Source: Acanthochromis polyacanthus (lineage: Eukaryota > Chordata > Actinopteri > Pomacentridae). Taken from it: 64,000 nucleotides of DNA. The DNA lies in the NCBI RefSeq assembly GCF_021347895.1, contig NC_067121.1, positions 29,003,974-29,067,973 of the forward strand, in the 5' to 3' direction. Of this stretch, positions 36,126 through 49,388 are shown piece by piece; positions within the stretch are counted from its first letter, which is position 1, and every line of letters begins with the position of its first letter. The notes beneath the pieces are model-generated. The model was not told where the DNA came from, did not search any database, and was given only the letters and a program-made list of their open reading frames with translations. A program made the translations under genes and the position numbers.

Positions 36126-37078
36126 GTCCAATTTTAGACAGTCTACTTCATTTACTATAGAAGCACAAGTGCATTGCATTGCAGCCACTAACACAAACAC
36201 ACATAAACTTTTACTTGAGCTAAAGCTGTCCTTACTGCTGCGCAAAAATCAATAGATGCAAGATTTAGAGCAAATGAAATCAATCACATGATCAATTGAG
36301 GGCTCGTAAAAAGAGTTAATTCACGAGGGTCGGCCTTCACAGCGTCAGATCACCCCACCACATGAAATATATCCCCATGAAAAGTGACTTCAGTGAGTGA
36401 CTTGGACCCTCATCTGAGCACACAGCCTGTTTAGAAGAAAAAAGAGGAGCAAACACAAGAGTCAACTACATCAGCATCATCATAAAACACAAGATTTTAG
36501 GGTATTTGTTGGGATTTAGTTAACAAGAACATGGCACTGTCAGACTGAAGTTATTCCCTCAGTATTCCTTCATTTTTGGTTTTTAAAAAACTGATTTAGT
36601 TGCACAGATTAAAAAGAGAATTGGTATAATTTTAGTCTCCTCCAAGACATATTTCTCTGCAGCTGCAGTTTGTGATCACTCTCTCGCTGGAACTTACCCA
36701 TCTGGTTTGCTGTGACCTCTTCTGGATACTTTGAGAACGACAATCCAACGTACTTCTCAACTAAGAGAAAACACATGAAAAAAAATAACTCATTCAATTC
36801 AATCTACTCTGAAAGACATTTATATTGGGGGGGGAAAAAGTGACAAATGTGTGAATCTAGGAGAAGTCAAGTGAGGCTAGAGAGTGAACAACGGGAAAGA
36901 GTCATAGTTCTCATGCAATGATTTGGACATGCATACAAACCCTTATTCAGAAGGCGACATATGGAGGCCAAATACAAAGTGTGCATTTGGCAATCTAAGA
37001 ATTTTTACATCTGATCATACATTGATTGAAAGATTGTCCTCCTATAAATACTTGGGAATATTCATTTAATGTACATAT

Positions 37079-37215
37079 CTATATTGCCAAAAGTTTTCGC
37101 TCCCCCATCCAAATAATCAGAATCAGGTGTTCCAATCACTTCCAAGGCCACAGGTGTATCAAATCAAGCACCTAGGCATGCAGACTGCTTTTACAAACAT
37201 TTTTCAAAGAAGATA
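37079..37215 (+). mobile_element. Solo end of a Tc1-like element
   Basis: TATTGCCAAAAGTTTTCGCT, followed by AATCAGGTGTTCCAATCACT and CACAGGTGTATCAAATCAAG, is a familiar fish Tc1 terminus. No matching right end or transposase is visible, so it is a truncated copy. Confidence 0.6.
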
Positions 37216-37447
37216 TCTGTGGTCATAAATGTAGAATAAAGAGTGCTGAGTCAGATTATGCCAACTAGACAGAAACAGTCATGCACCGCTCACAGTTTAT
37301 CAGCCTTCAACAGATGACTGGACACACAGTGCAGCACCCCCACCTCATTAGCCTGGTATTCAACAGGACAGATTTTGCCTCAGTGGGTTCTGACAATTTA
37401 CTTCCTTGACAAAACAACAAAGCCATTCAGTTCCCTTCACCCTCTCT

Positions 37448-37500
37448 CATAATGCACACACACAAACACAAACACACTTGTGCACATACACACAGATATG
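37448..37500. repeat. AC-rich simple sequence
   Basis: Imperfect (AC)n with interruptions (ACACACACAAACACAAACAC and so on). Confidence 0.8.
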
Positions 37501-40149
37501 CAAACAAGGCTGGACCACAGAAAAAAACACGACCGCAGGCCCAGCTGATATGAATAACACTCATTTTCATATATTTCACATCTGATCTTTTAGCAGCAAG
37601 ATGTTTGCGTCTCTGTTTCAGTTTGTGAACACTAGAACACAGATGCTTTCCTCAGTCTGTACAGGTAAACTCTCTGGCAGAAACAGTCAGGAACAAACTT
37701 GCACACACATCGAGCAGCCCCTCTCGCGAACACACACTTCTTCTGTGAATGAGGAGAGCAATGTCACGTCCTAATCTGACATCTAAACCTAACCTACCCT
37801 GAACATAAAACCGAGGTTTCACATTGGACTGGAAATATTTACATCGTGGAGACTTGTTTTTTGTTGCCAAAAGAGATTCAGATCCTCCCAATATGACTGC
37901 AATATGACACACATTAAGGTGAAGCACAGCCAACACCCACACATATGCAAATCATAGTAGATTGTCTGCTATAAAATGTACACAAACTCTCTCTCTGTAC
38001 ACACAAAGTCCTTTAAACACATTTTACATATAAATGATTGAATAGCACGCTTATGTTATGAGACACAATACAGCTGTGGTCCCGACCGGTCTGCATGTCA
38101 CAAAAGATTATGTCATCTGCATAACAACAGTGATGTTATCTGCTTATCTTGGGGGATAAGCAGGCCGAGTTTTGTTGACAGTGCTGGATGAAGAGGAGGA
38201 TGGTGCGATGCAGATTGGATCAGTGTGCGCTGGAGCAGGTTTAGAGAAGCGTGCAGCTTCGAGGTGGGCGTGTGCCAGTACAGTTTGCATTACAGCCGTG
38301 CACAGAGTCCTCAGTGACGGCATACAGGTTTGTTCAGGGTTAAGTTTGAGCTTGAGAGCCAGGATGTGCACACACAAACTCACAACGGTGTGTTTACCTT
38401 CAAACTGTGAAGTCCTGGAAGTGTCCTGGATTGCTGCTGTCGGTGTTATCAACTGCTTTCATGTGGTAACCATGGAGAAGTCTGTCATGAGCGTAATCCA
38501 CAGTGGAGTACAAGGAAATGCAATGAGATATACTTGGAGTATAAATATTACAATGCAAGGAAATGCAGTGAGGTATAATAATTTATGTTGTCTGTGCCAT
38601 GATTTAGGCATGTCCCAGTTTGTACCACTCCTGTATAATCATGTTCTTTATTGGAGGAGATGCCCAAACTCACAACAAGGTCTTACTGTTTGAATTATGC
38701 ATCTGTGAACTTCAAAAACTTGAAGTTACACTGCATTAAAGAAGATGGAAAAGTAAGAACTGTACATTCACTGTTGCAATTTTGATAATAATTAGTTGTA
38801 AATAAACATCAAAGTCATTTTAAACTTCAACAGCTGCATTGTTAGGCATGGGTATCTGAGATTATGGCTCTTTAATGTCTTACAAATGCTATATTATTAA
38901 CCCAGAGCTATTTTTTTCTTGGTTTGTTTTCACAAAAAAGAAATTAATAAATTGATCTATTCGTCTGTCATTCTGGTCATGTGTTAAGACATATTTAGAC
39001 TGACACTGACATTGAGTTTAAGAATTGTACAGATCAGAATCAAATCAGTTGACTGCCAAGTAATTTTTTACATGTGAGGAATTTGACATGGTGATTTGGT
39101 GCATTACAGTAAACACTGACAAGCAGATTTATTTATTTTAAAAAGAAGGATAAAAGCTTAAAGCAGCAAGTGGTACCATCCACTAACAACCATTTTCTGG
39201 GGTTTGGAGTTCTATTTTGAACTTTATATTATAATTATAGAATATTTTAACCCCAAAAAAGAAAATTGCTGCACAGCATTGCAGATGCTCCTAGACAAAT
39301 GGAAGTCATTTGCATACAAATGTGTTGGCAGAAAGTCAGACCCAATTTTCCCAAATATACAAAACTAGTCTCAAAATCTTACTTTTAATAGTATCTACAA
39401 TATTGTTCAAAAGAACTCTATATATTGCAACCAAAAAATATAAGCAATATCTGCATGGTTTGATGTAAGGGATGGGTTAGCATAACTCTACAAAACAATA
39501 AACAAATAAATAAGTAGATAAATAAATGGATAAAATATTCTAGAAACACATTTGAATAAAGTTCTTTCAGGAACTTCTCTGAATTGAGCTGTTAAAGTTT
39601 CCCCCACAGACATCCCCAAACAAGCAGCATTCCTTAAATATCCCCAGAGTTCCTTGAGGCTCTACTAATTCTCAGAGAATACTAAAAGATAACCACAAAG
39701 CCCACTTTACAATCTGTTGAGGCATTGCAGTGAGTTCAAGTAGTGAGTTAAGGGGTTATGAACCGTTTCTCTGAGCAGGAAACGCCCCTGTTGGTGTTAA
39801 AAGTCTCACAACCATCAAACTGCTTCCTCTACATATAAAAAGAATAGAGAATAGGATTTTCAAAATAAAGGTACAGATAAGAGACTGCAAATTATCCCTT
39901 TGTTTTAGATGTGAACAAAACTTGGAATTCGTAAAACGTAATTATTTGAAAGATGGCACTACATATCCTACTAATTTGACACACTAATATTTAAAGCCCC
40001 ATGCTTCAAAATTAGCGTTTGTCTGTGTTGTGTCTTTGGAAAAATAAAAGCAGGCTGGTTCGTTGGCTCCTCTCAGTTTAACCTGCAGCTATCTCTACAA
40101 AAGGAAGGCCATTATTTTTGAGAGTTGCACCCACTAAACCCTTCCAATC

Positions 40150-40332
40150 GTGTCTACCTTGACGTGATGACCGAGGCGCTCACTTTCTTCCCCTGGTGTC
40201 GTCGTTAGGATACAGCGGCACCGAGGCGCATCCACAGACACACAGAACTCCAACTAAATCTCAGTTTAGCTGGATTTTATCATTTTTCTGCCGAATTTCA
40301 TCAGTTCGTCGCTTCTACAGAGCTGCTCACAG
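40150..40332 (+). other. cers4: Probable cers4 non-coding first exon
   Basis: A locally GC-richer, CpG-containing patch (GATGACCGAGGCGCTCAC, CGGCACCGAGGCGC) that ends in GCTGCTCACAG|GTAAGTTT, a strong donor. The coding exon at 41616 has only four bases before the ATG, so a separate 5' UTR exon is needed, and this is the best candidate. The start position is approximate. Confidence 0.6.
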
Positions 40333-41615
40333 GTAAGTTTCTGCTCTGAAACCCTTTTTCCCCCAACAGTTTTTCTACAACTCCGTGTTTCACAGTGGAA
40401 GTGAACAGCCCACTTCTAGCTGCGCTGCACTTTGTTTTTAGGCACGACATGAAATATTTATTCATTAGTGCATCGACTTGTACTTCATGCTCTTTATTTT
40501 GGGTATTTTTATTACTTATTTTAGTGCCTTTTTGTTTCAGATTTTCGTTAAGTACACGTACGGCTTTTTAATGCAATGTTTACAGTCTATAAGTGATATA
40601 TTGATGATATTTTGTTGCTAAAGTATAGACAGAGAAAGTATAGACAGATATCAAATGTTGTAAATATTATACTATGTTGTGCATAAGTTCTGTAGATGTT
40701 TATGCCAACATGGTAATGCTCTTTCTCTCTTATGGTACACTCAAAATGAAAGTTTTGGAAACAATTTACTTTCCTTAACTAATTCAATTTACTGGTATTT
40801 TACAAATTTTCCCTGGTTTGTTTCCGTGATTTTACCATTGTCTAGTAAAATCACAGAAAAAGTATGAATTTACATCTTGACTGTAAGAAAACAAACAAAC
40901 AAAAGACAGGCTGAAACTTTGAATGGCATCCTCAACAAAAATCCGCATTTTTTTGCAAAAGTAGTAATTTGTTCTTTTATGTTTGTCCAAAGAATTATTG
41001 TTTACCTTGTTTGAATCAACAAAAAATCATTATTTTACAGTATTTGCCTCTACTAGAAAGAAAAAATATCTATAATGAGGACTGAAAAAAACATAATTTT
41101 GCAACTGTTATTTTACAGATTCTCCCTGTTTTGTTTAATTACAGATAATAGTCAGTGCAATCACACAAAAATTAATCATTTAGATGCTTGCTGTAGAAAA
41201 ACAGGTGAAAACTGTAAATAATGTCCATGATTAATTCTGTCTTTTACAATGTATGACCATAAAATCACACTGTTTAGCTGTATTTAAATTAGCAAAAAGT
41301 GTATTTATTTTACAGATATTGTCAGTTTATTTCATTGCTTTCACCATTTTTTTTTAACTATATATGCCACCACTTTTGTAGCATATTTCTTCTGGTACTA
41401 TTACAGTCAGACTCTCATCGTTTTATTTATTTATTTTCAGATCGTACCTACTAATACACACACTCTCATAGACAATTCCAACCAAACCCAGTATTACGCC
41501 CCCCAAACTGAATCCACCTGGATGAAACTGTATTTGTGTGAGCAGTGAACCTCTCTTTTAACCATCCCCTCCTCTATGTTTACATTCTTCCTACTCTTCT
41601 CCTCTCCATCCACAG
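40333..41615 (+). other. cers4: cers4 intron 1
   Basis: AT-rich, non-coding. It contains several similar stretches built on TTACAG/ATTTTACAGA and AAAAATC that suggest old local duplication. A 9-bp inverted repeat (GTGATTTTA / TAAAATCAC) lies near 40828-40855. Confidence 0.5.
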
Positions 41616-41619
41616 AAAC

Positions 41620-44600
41620 ATGGACCTGCTGCCAGACTTATGGAGGCAGGACTACTGGCTTCCTCCTGGTGTGACCTGGAGAGACATGGAGCAGCTGGCA
41701 GACTCTGACCGGCCTCGACCCCAGGACCTTCTCGTAGCCCTGCCCCTCGCTCTGGGCTTTGTTGCTCTGCGCTACGTGTTTGAGAGGTGCGACACACCTG
41801 AGCTGGAAAGATGCGATTGAAGGATTGTTTGGGAAAGTGTCTGCTTTACTATTGTAGGTCCCTGTCTTTTCTGCTGTGCAGCTGTTAATTAAACCTGCCA
41901 AACCTGGAATAATACCCACATGTCTTCTTTTAAGCAGTCATCTGAGGTTTCATTTAAATATGGCTGGTCATGCAACGTTTCCTGTGTATGGCCAGGCGTC
42001 CAGTATCATACAGAGGACTTTGTATTTGTAAGAGGATATGAGCTGTGGGACGGTGAGCAGGTGTTTTGGGAGAGCAGAGCAGCCATTGTTATCATCAAGG
42101 AAAAGGGCTTTGAGGACTTGAGGGAGAGGAAGCGAAGGAAAGAAAGAGAGGGAGAGAAACAGCCAAACAGAGCATTTTTTTAGTAAGTTATTACAAAAAA
42201 TAAACCGAATCCTGTGTGCAAGCAGTCAAACTTCTAAATTCTATCAAGGAAACAGATTCTCAGTTACAGAGCTGAGTGAAGGTGGCAGTAGGCTTGTTAA
42301 GAGTGCATAACAAGCCCCACAAACACACCCACTCACACATCCTCACACTTTCCTCACATCTTGGTTGATTACATCCCCAGTGGGTTTCTGTTCTAATATT
42401 CACAGGAGTGAAAAAAAAGCAGGACAGTACATAAAAAAAGGCTTGTTAAACACTTAAAACATCCTTTATCTCATCCTAATGTTGCTTCCCTGTGAAAACC
42501 TGCATCTCCAACTTTTTTCCAGCTTTGTGACTTTGTATTGTCAGTTAGTGGTTGGTGGTTTTTAAACCGTTTTAACATTAAGCTCAGTGGTAATTCAATA
42601 CATCCGTGGACAAACATATGGCTGCTGCCCGCTTTATTCTGTACAGTGATTACAGATCTACATCCACTGCAGGCTGCCTGTTCCGACTAACCCACATCAT
42701 TTGTGTAAGCTGTCTTTTGTTCTCCAGGTTTTTTGCCCCACCCATGGGCAGATTCCTGGGGGTAAAGAATAGATTGCAGGTGACTGCTGCCCCCTCCCCG
42801 AAGCTGGAGTCATTTTACACCCAGAGGAGCAGACAGCCGACACAGGTGAGCCTGAAAATGCCTCTTCATGCATCTGGGGATGTTTTTAATCAGATGAAAG
42901 AAGTAACGTGTTTTTCAACCATTAAAACAAATTATTTAAAGGCATTATAGAGGATGTTTCTTTTTGTATAATTTGTCTGATTCACATAAAATGAATATAC
43001 TGACCTTTAGTGGACTTGTACGTATGGTCTCTAAAAGAATAAAAAATGAAAAAAAAAATAACTGTGGACATGGCAGGACCTGAAAAACATCAGCCAATCA
43101 ATGCGCTCGGACCGAGGCGTTTGCTTTGCTCCCTTTAGTGTCAATCAAAAATCTTCCGGCTCTGGCCTAGTTACGTAGATTACGTACGCCTTGGACTTAC
43201 GTGTTTTGTATGTGTTGCTTTGGTATAGCTTCGTAGTTAGCTGGCGACTTGTTTTGCTCATCTTTTATTTACATAATGGCAGATAAAGATCCAGGGGGAC
43301 CCAGCCGTAAAAGACAACTTCACGAATCCTAAGCAAGTTTCTGGAGGGGGGTGTTTCTTCGTAAATGTTAAGAGGGGGGAGGTTAGAGGGGGGTGAGGGA
43401 GAGGTTGTATGTGCGCATGCGCATGCTACGTTCAAAGTCGTAGGAAATTAAATCTCCTCTAATGCCTTTAATTGAAAACCACCTAAAAAGATTATTAAAT
43501 TGAAAGATTAAAGGAAAGGGGTGGTTTGGAACAAATGTGGATTATGATCCCTTATAAAAAGCCTTGTCTTGGGGCCTCTTGTCATATTTCAGTAGTCCCT
43601 ACTTTCCCCTCTAACTTCTTAAAAAATGTTTCACTTAAAATGCGGTAAATAATGCAGTACTTTACTAAAAAATAAAAACATGATTACAAAGTGTAGCAGA
43701 CACTTTCCTACAGCATTAGTCACCTCACAATCCTTCAACTTTATCTTGTTACCTTTTAAAGTGGAAGTGCTCAAATAAAATGCTTAAGTGTATATGAAGC
43801 ATTTAAAACTACAAACAGGTGATGAAGGAAAACGCAACATAAAGTGTCTTTGTATTGTACTGGAGAGATGAATACAATTCTTTCAACACATGTTCGCTTG
43901 TGGTGTTTAATGATAGAGGTGGACAACGTTGACATTTCGGTCCAAAATCTATAAAAGGTGATTAGGTGGGTAAAGATCTGTGACCTTGAAGACCACAACG
44001 TATAATTAACACAATATTCATACTCCTTAAACCATTCAGTGACCCTTTAGTGCCCTTTATGGACTTTGTTGTCCTAGAGGAGGCCATTCCCATCAGTATA
44101 TTATCAGTATATGGTATATATTTGTTGCAACTCCACCAGCTACAACAGTCACATGCTAGAAACACACGGGCACTTTTGTATTAAAGATCATGTATTGTCA
44201 ACAGGGCAAATTTTTTTTAAAAGTACTTTTTAAAGTTACTGTCTTTACTAGTTCATTATCTGAACCCACTGAAAGAAAGATCAAGTTCACAGGTTTTCAA
44301 GCTTCTCAAATTTTCTTTCTAAAGCGTTTACTTCCTCTTGTTAGTGGTTGGGGGATCATGTTCTGTAGGAGAGCATTAGGATAACATAGTAACACATTCT
44401 TGTTGTTGGAGAACCATCCTGGAGGTGAAACACACCATCACATGTACAGTCATACATGCTTATTGTCCTTTCACTGTTTTTAAATAAGTTTGAAATCATT
44501 AATATTTGCTTAAATAAGCTTGGAATCATTAATATTTGCTTTATATAAAACACTAACAATGATTTTTAAAAGGCTTTGCTGAATAACATGACCAATTTTA

Positions 44601-47600
44601 AATAAACTCAGCAGGCCTGTTTGTTTTCAGCTTGCAAATGATCATTAATATGTTCAAAACTATGTCAAAAAACAAATAGTAGGGGCAGATTATTTCACTT
44701 ACAGCCACAATAATATTTCGTTCCATTTGTGTCCATTTATTGCATGGTAAGGTTGAGTTATCTAATGGAAAGAATAACACCAAGAGCCTTTATCAGGTTC
44801 CTCTGTCTCGCATTTCCTCTTTTCTGTCTGAAATTTCTGTTTAGATTATACTTTCTGCTTTCCATTCCTCTTCACCTCATATATTCCTCTTTTGTGCTGT
44901 TGTTGTTTCAGAGTGAAATTATTAGTTTGATGGTGTCGTGTGGCAAAACCCAGAGACAGATTGAGACCTGGTTCAGACTCCGAAGGAACCAAGACAGGCC
45001 CTGTCAAACCAGGAAGTTTGGTGAAGCTGCGTAAGTGTTTCTTTCTTCAACGTTTTCCTTGTTCAAGTTACAGCTGACTTCCCTCATGAGCACCTGCTTC
45101 TCCAGTCGCCGAAAACCCATCAACAGTCCAGGAAAAATCCATGAGAAGTTGCTTATTTTTGCAAGAGTTACCTCTAAGCTATGTCTGTTTGCGTTTTTAA
45201 AATTCCTTTAGTGTGGTAAAAATGTCTGATGTCAGGTTTTATTTTGCAGTTGGAGGTTCTTTTTCTACCTCACTGCCTTCATGGCTGGATTGTCCTGTTT
45301 AATTGATGTGAGTAAGAATGAGTTTCGGAAACATTTAAATGGATGATTAAAACATAATTTATGACTGTCCTTCCATACATTTCAGCCTGCTTAGGTTTCT
45401 TCCTTCTCCCTACAGAGACCCTGGTTCTGGGACCACAGGGAATGTTGGAGGCAGTATCCAGTTCAGGTGAAAGCATTGCTTACATCACCTCACTGCTTTG
45501 GAAAAACAGAATCTGCTCCATCAAAATAGTTTGCAGGAAATGTCTTTCTGTTTGGTCAGGCAAGTTAAGGAAAACAAAGACTGTATTCATACAAATGCAG
45601 CCCAAAAAAATGAGGAAAGTTCATGCTTTATGTAGAAATGTTCAGCTTTGTATAGGTAGATAATCTAGTGAGAATCGGTAAGGCTGAAAACTGAGATGGA
45701 ACAAAACAGATTGAATTTGTTTGAAAGAGGAAAGTAAAACAAGCCGTGAATCCATTTTTTCCCTTAATGATACTGGCTCTAACAATGAACTTGCTGTCTA
45801 ACTCTAGTTCAGATTCAGTTACTCATCATTTGGGAACTGAAATCTGAATGAGATTGAGGGACATGATCAGGAATGTTCAAGGAAATTAATGAATCATATT
45901 TTTAGGTTTTGTTTTTGCAATTTATTTGTATTTCTGACTGTATGTAAATTTCGTTGCTCGCAACCTTTGGAAATGAACCTGTCTCTCTTCAGCTCTGAAC
46001 TTTCATATTTAACTCAGCCTGTGTCTACATTCAAAACAGCTCAAGCCTCACAATATATCATACTTGGCTCAAATAACCTTACAGGATTGTTTGGCTTACA
46101 GGATGCAAGAAGGTGACACCTTCCTTGTATTTCTCTAAAAGCTTTAAGTTACATCTTCAAATTCCTTTTTTCTCACACTGTAGCAAACATTACAGTTTCA
46201 GTGCAAAAAAGGCAACATAGCAGAGGATGGTTTCGATCCATCGACCTCTGGGTTATGGGCCCAGCACGCTTCCGCTGCGCCACTCTGCTGCATGGCTCCA
46301 ATAGGCCTTAAACACATCCTTTCTTGGGGCACCATAGGCGGGGCCTGTGTTATCTGTTAGGCTGCTGCTGCTAGAAGAGAGGAGACACTGTACACAGACC
46401 TGTGTTCAGTGATACTGGTACACTATATTGTTTTTTTGGTGATCTGTGCGTTTGGGTGATGTTGTAGCCTACAATGTAGAGCGATTATGTGGTTTATGAG
46501 ATACCAAAATAATGTGTTTTTTTTTTAAAGCCGCTTTTTTGTTGTTGTTTTTTTGTTGGTATTCTTGGTTTAAAAAATATTTTGATTACAGTTGATTAGT
46601 TCTCAAAACTACTTTCTATAATTTTTTTGTCTTGCGACTCATTTATCCATTAACTTATTTCAGCTTTCTGTCATTTATATATTCTAACTGTTCCTTTCTG
46701 GAAGGTTTGATGACACAATTCTTAGCTGCAAAGATTATTCCTCGATGTTTTGAGTTTTGTTCAGTAAAATGATTAAAACCATCCAGCTTTTGGCTGACTT
46801 GGGTGCCATTCTAGTCTTGATAGTAAATACTGAGGTGTTTCTGAATGACTTTTTAATTGACTTATTAATAATTCTTCCTCCTCAGCGCATGGAGAGAGCT
46901 CACTACTGGTATTACATGCTGGAGTTGGGATTTTATGGCTCTCTGCTCCTCCGGATCTCTGTAGACATCAAGAGGAAGGTGAGTTTCCTTCACCGATAAA
47001 TGCTTCACTGTCGTTTTCTTCTTGACTCACCACATATTTGCCCTTTAGTGAAGTGCTTAAGTCAAGGTATTATGATTGTGTTTGCTTTACCGTGGTCGTA
47101 TTTTGTGCTTCACCCACTTCACTTTTGCTTTAATGGGAAACTACACTCACAAATGGTTAATGAGTAACTGAAGAACAGGAATTTAAATTCTTCTGTTGAA
47201 GGTTAGTTTGGTTTACTGCATTAATCCTTCACATATGTTTGCTTTCTCAGGATTTTAAGGAACAAGTGGTACACCATTTGGCTACTATCTTCCTGCTCAG
47301 TTTCTCTTATTGTGCCAACTACATTCGTATTGGCACCTTGGTCATGTTGCTTCATGATTCATCTGACATTCTGCTGGAGGTAACAGACACATTGTTTCAT
47401 CCGTACTGCGCAAACAAGATCAAGGAGGCAGATTTTCACAGATATCATGTGACTTCGGAGTGTCAATTTGTAACCAAGTCCTTAGAAATAGAATTAGTCT
47501 CTTCTGTACAAACTCAGCCCAACCAACATGAGAAAAGAACCTGACTCTCTAAATGTTGTATACAGAAATTCAAACCACTTTTTTTCATTTTAGTTTTTTA

Positions 47601-49388
47601 TTTCCTTTTCACTCATTTACATGAACAAAACAATAAACAAGTATGGGATCAGCTCATCACCAAAGTGGGGCAGTTACAGTCGACATTAGTGTTCCATTAT
47701 AAAAAACAAAAAAGTCATTCAAATGCTGATGTCCTTGCCTGTAAACCTATTCCATTTACTCCACTTTCGATCAAAATCATCTTTTTTAATTCTTAAACAA
47801 TATGTCATTTTTTCCATCACATATATTTCCTGTACTATATCTAACCATTGCTGATGTCTAGGTGGATCTGAAGCAGGCCAGTTTCCTGTTATGGCCTTCC
47901 TGCCAGCCGTGAGAAGAATTTTAACCAAATAGTTATCTTCCTTCAGTATAACTTTACCGATATTTCCCAGGTATAGAGTGGAGCACTTCTTAATAATCCA
48001 AGTACTTTGTTCAAACTGCACTTTTGACTGAAAGAAATGAATATCTACTCTGAGATATTTGTAGTAGCCTGAAGGAAAATGCTTTAGAAGGAGGATCCTG
48101 TGACTGGGTCCTGATATCTAGAAGCACTTCAGCAGCCTGAGGTGGTTTTTGTTTACATGACAAAACAAACGAGAAACAGATTAAAGTGACCTAATCCTTT
48201 CCAGCTTAACTGAGTAAGCAAAAGCAACTATAAATACATAGCCTACAAATGATGTAGATAACAATTCAGCACACACTAAATAGCATTGGTCTGCAGCGGA
48301 TGAACGGCTGCATCTGAGCTAACTTGATCATGTTTATTTTCCCCCGATTGAAAACACAGTTTTAGTTTTTCTTCTGTCTCAATCCCTTATTGCATAATTT
48401 TCACACAAAGCTCTCATTGTGTTTCGTATTATCAGTTTGATTAACTATGAATAATTCTGCAGTCGGCAAAGATGTTCAACTATGGCACTGGCTGGAGGAA
48501 AACGTGTGACACGCTGTTTGTTGTGTTTGCTGTGGTTTTCCTTGTGACTCGACTGCTGATTTTCCCCACCAAGTAAGTGATGTTCTTCCCTTTTTTATTC
48601 ATAAATTACTCAATAACTGCTTAATGCAACTCGACTGACGATTAAGTCTACTGTTGGTAACTTGACTACTTACAGAATCATTCGCACCACCCTGGTACTG
48701 TCCATGGAGGTATTTGAGCCCTTTGCTGGCTACTACTTTTTTAACATCCTGCTGATGGTGCTGCAAGGTCTTCACATCTTCTGGGCGGGCTTAATCATTC
48801 GCATGGTCTATAAGTTCCTGAAAGGCAAGGTGAGAACAAGTAGTGAAGCTTAAATAAGACATTTTGTTGTCTCTACAGAGTAAATATAAGTGATTGCACT
48901 ACATGGCCGCATTTTTTTTGGCCACACGCATGTGAGCAAGGAGCAACATTAACCTCGTGAAAAGCACTAAGTGTCATGCAGACAGAACATCAAGAACTGA
49001 ATCACAATGTGCTTTACCAGCTGACCCACAGCCTCCTATTGCACCATAGCAGCTTTGAAAGGAAAATAAATAATGGTGTCCTTTTCTAATGCTGCACAAA
49101 ACATCTAAGAGTGGATGAGTTCCTCTGTTTTGTCGTTCATTTTTAACCCTCTGTATCTGCTCGTGTCCTCAGCTGGAAAAAGATGAACGCAGTGATGAAG
49201 AGAGTGAAATTGAAGAGGAAGAGTTGGACAAAGGGGGAGAGGAAAATATGGATCACGGAGATCGTTACTGGGAGAAAAGTAAAGACACTCTTAACTCCAA
49301 ACTATCGATGCTGACAAACAGTTGTGTCCTTAATAACTTGACCAACCACAGGTCCTCAGTCGCTGATAGAATGCGTAAGGCTCAGTAA
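41620..49388 (+). CDS. cers4: Ceramide synthase 4 (Lass/TLC family)
   Basis: An ER membrane enzyme that N-acylates sphingoid bases with fatty acyl-CoA to make (dihydro)ceramide. Ten coding exons: 41620-41786, 42728-42845, 44912-45030, 45250-45307, 45416-45466, 46886-46978, 47251-47379, 48463-48572, 48676-48829 and 49173-49388. They total 1215 nt, 404 residues, with phases intact. The first membrane helix is about 34-54. A Hox-like domain (about 72-128) includes [15 protein letters not shown]. The TLC/Lag1 domain (about 134-333) has the Lag1 motif: His210-His211 (VVHH) and HDSSD at 237-241. The acidic tail starts with DERSDEE, the DxRSDxE motif after the last helix. The N-terminal glycosylation site of CERS2 (NLT) is replaced by GVT. 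cers2 is the alternative by sequence; linkage to timm44 and ctxn1 favours cers4. Confidence 0.93.
42940..43467. mobile_element. TTAA-flanked MITE in cers4 intron 3
   Basis: A 528-bp element with AGGCATTA ends in inverted orientation, flanked by TTAA at 42936-42939 and 43468-43471 (a TTA target is also possible). Inside are a perfect NRF1-type palindrome TGCGCATGCGCA (43412-43423), CpG-rich sequence and a tiny frame starting [18 protein letters not shown] (about 43275-43330). It looks like the promoter and first exon of a larger element. It has no transposase. Confidence 0.7.
44481..44540 (+). repeat. 30-bp tandem duplication
   Basis: Two copies (44481-44510 and 44511-44540), each starting TAAATAAG and ending ATCATTAATATTTGCT, differing at two positions. 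It lies in cers4 intron 3. Confidence 0.9.
46218..46289 (-). tRNA. tRNA-iMet (CAU), copy 1
   Basis: The minus strand reads AGCAGAGTGGCGCAGCGGAA to the anticodon loop GGGCCCATAACCC, with anticodon CAT, and T-arm GGATCGAAACCATCC. The AGCAGAG...CTCTGCT acceptor stem, the three G:C pairs of the anticodon stem and the A54-type T-loop mark it as an initiator tRNA. It is 72 nt without intron. A TTTTTT terminator follows within 15 nt (TGTTGCCTTTTTT). It lies antisense in cers4 intron 6. Confidence 0.97.
47570..48110 (-). mobile_element. L1-type LINE 3' fragment in cers4 intron 8
   Basis: On the minus strand, 48021-47719 codes for a C-terminal piece of an L1-like ORF2: [20 protein letters not shown], then [20 protein letters not shown]. 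This matches the K.LT..RK.I..NW...PP and EK..Y..R....F...W pattern of fish L1 tails. The 5' part (endonuclease, reverse transcriptase) is absent, so it is a 5'-truncated copy. Confidence 0.8.

Larger units (their letters stand above)
36126..40149. other. Intergenic between ctxn1 and cers4
   Basis: Mostly AT-rich and featureless apart from a Tc1 end at 37079 and an AC-rich patch at 37448-37500. The plus-strand ORF 38172-38693 and the minus-strand ORF 38452-38144 overlap each other, and neither shows a known domain. A short imperfect duplication (AAGGAAATGCA-TGAG-TATA) occurs at about 38510-38577. Confidence 0.45.

Noticed and set aside
38172..38693. 173-codon plus-strand ORF overlapping a 102-codon minus-strand ORF
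   Set aside because: No recognised domain, no promoter or splice context on either strand, and both frames are open over the same GC-richer patch, which suggests chance.
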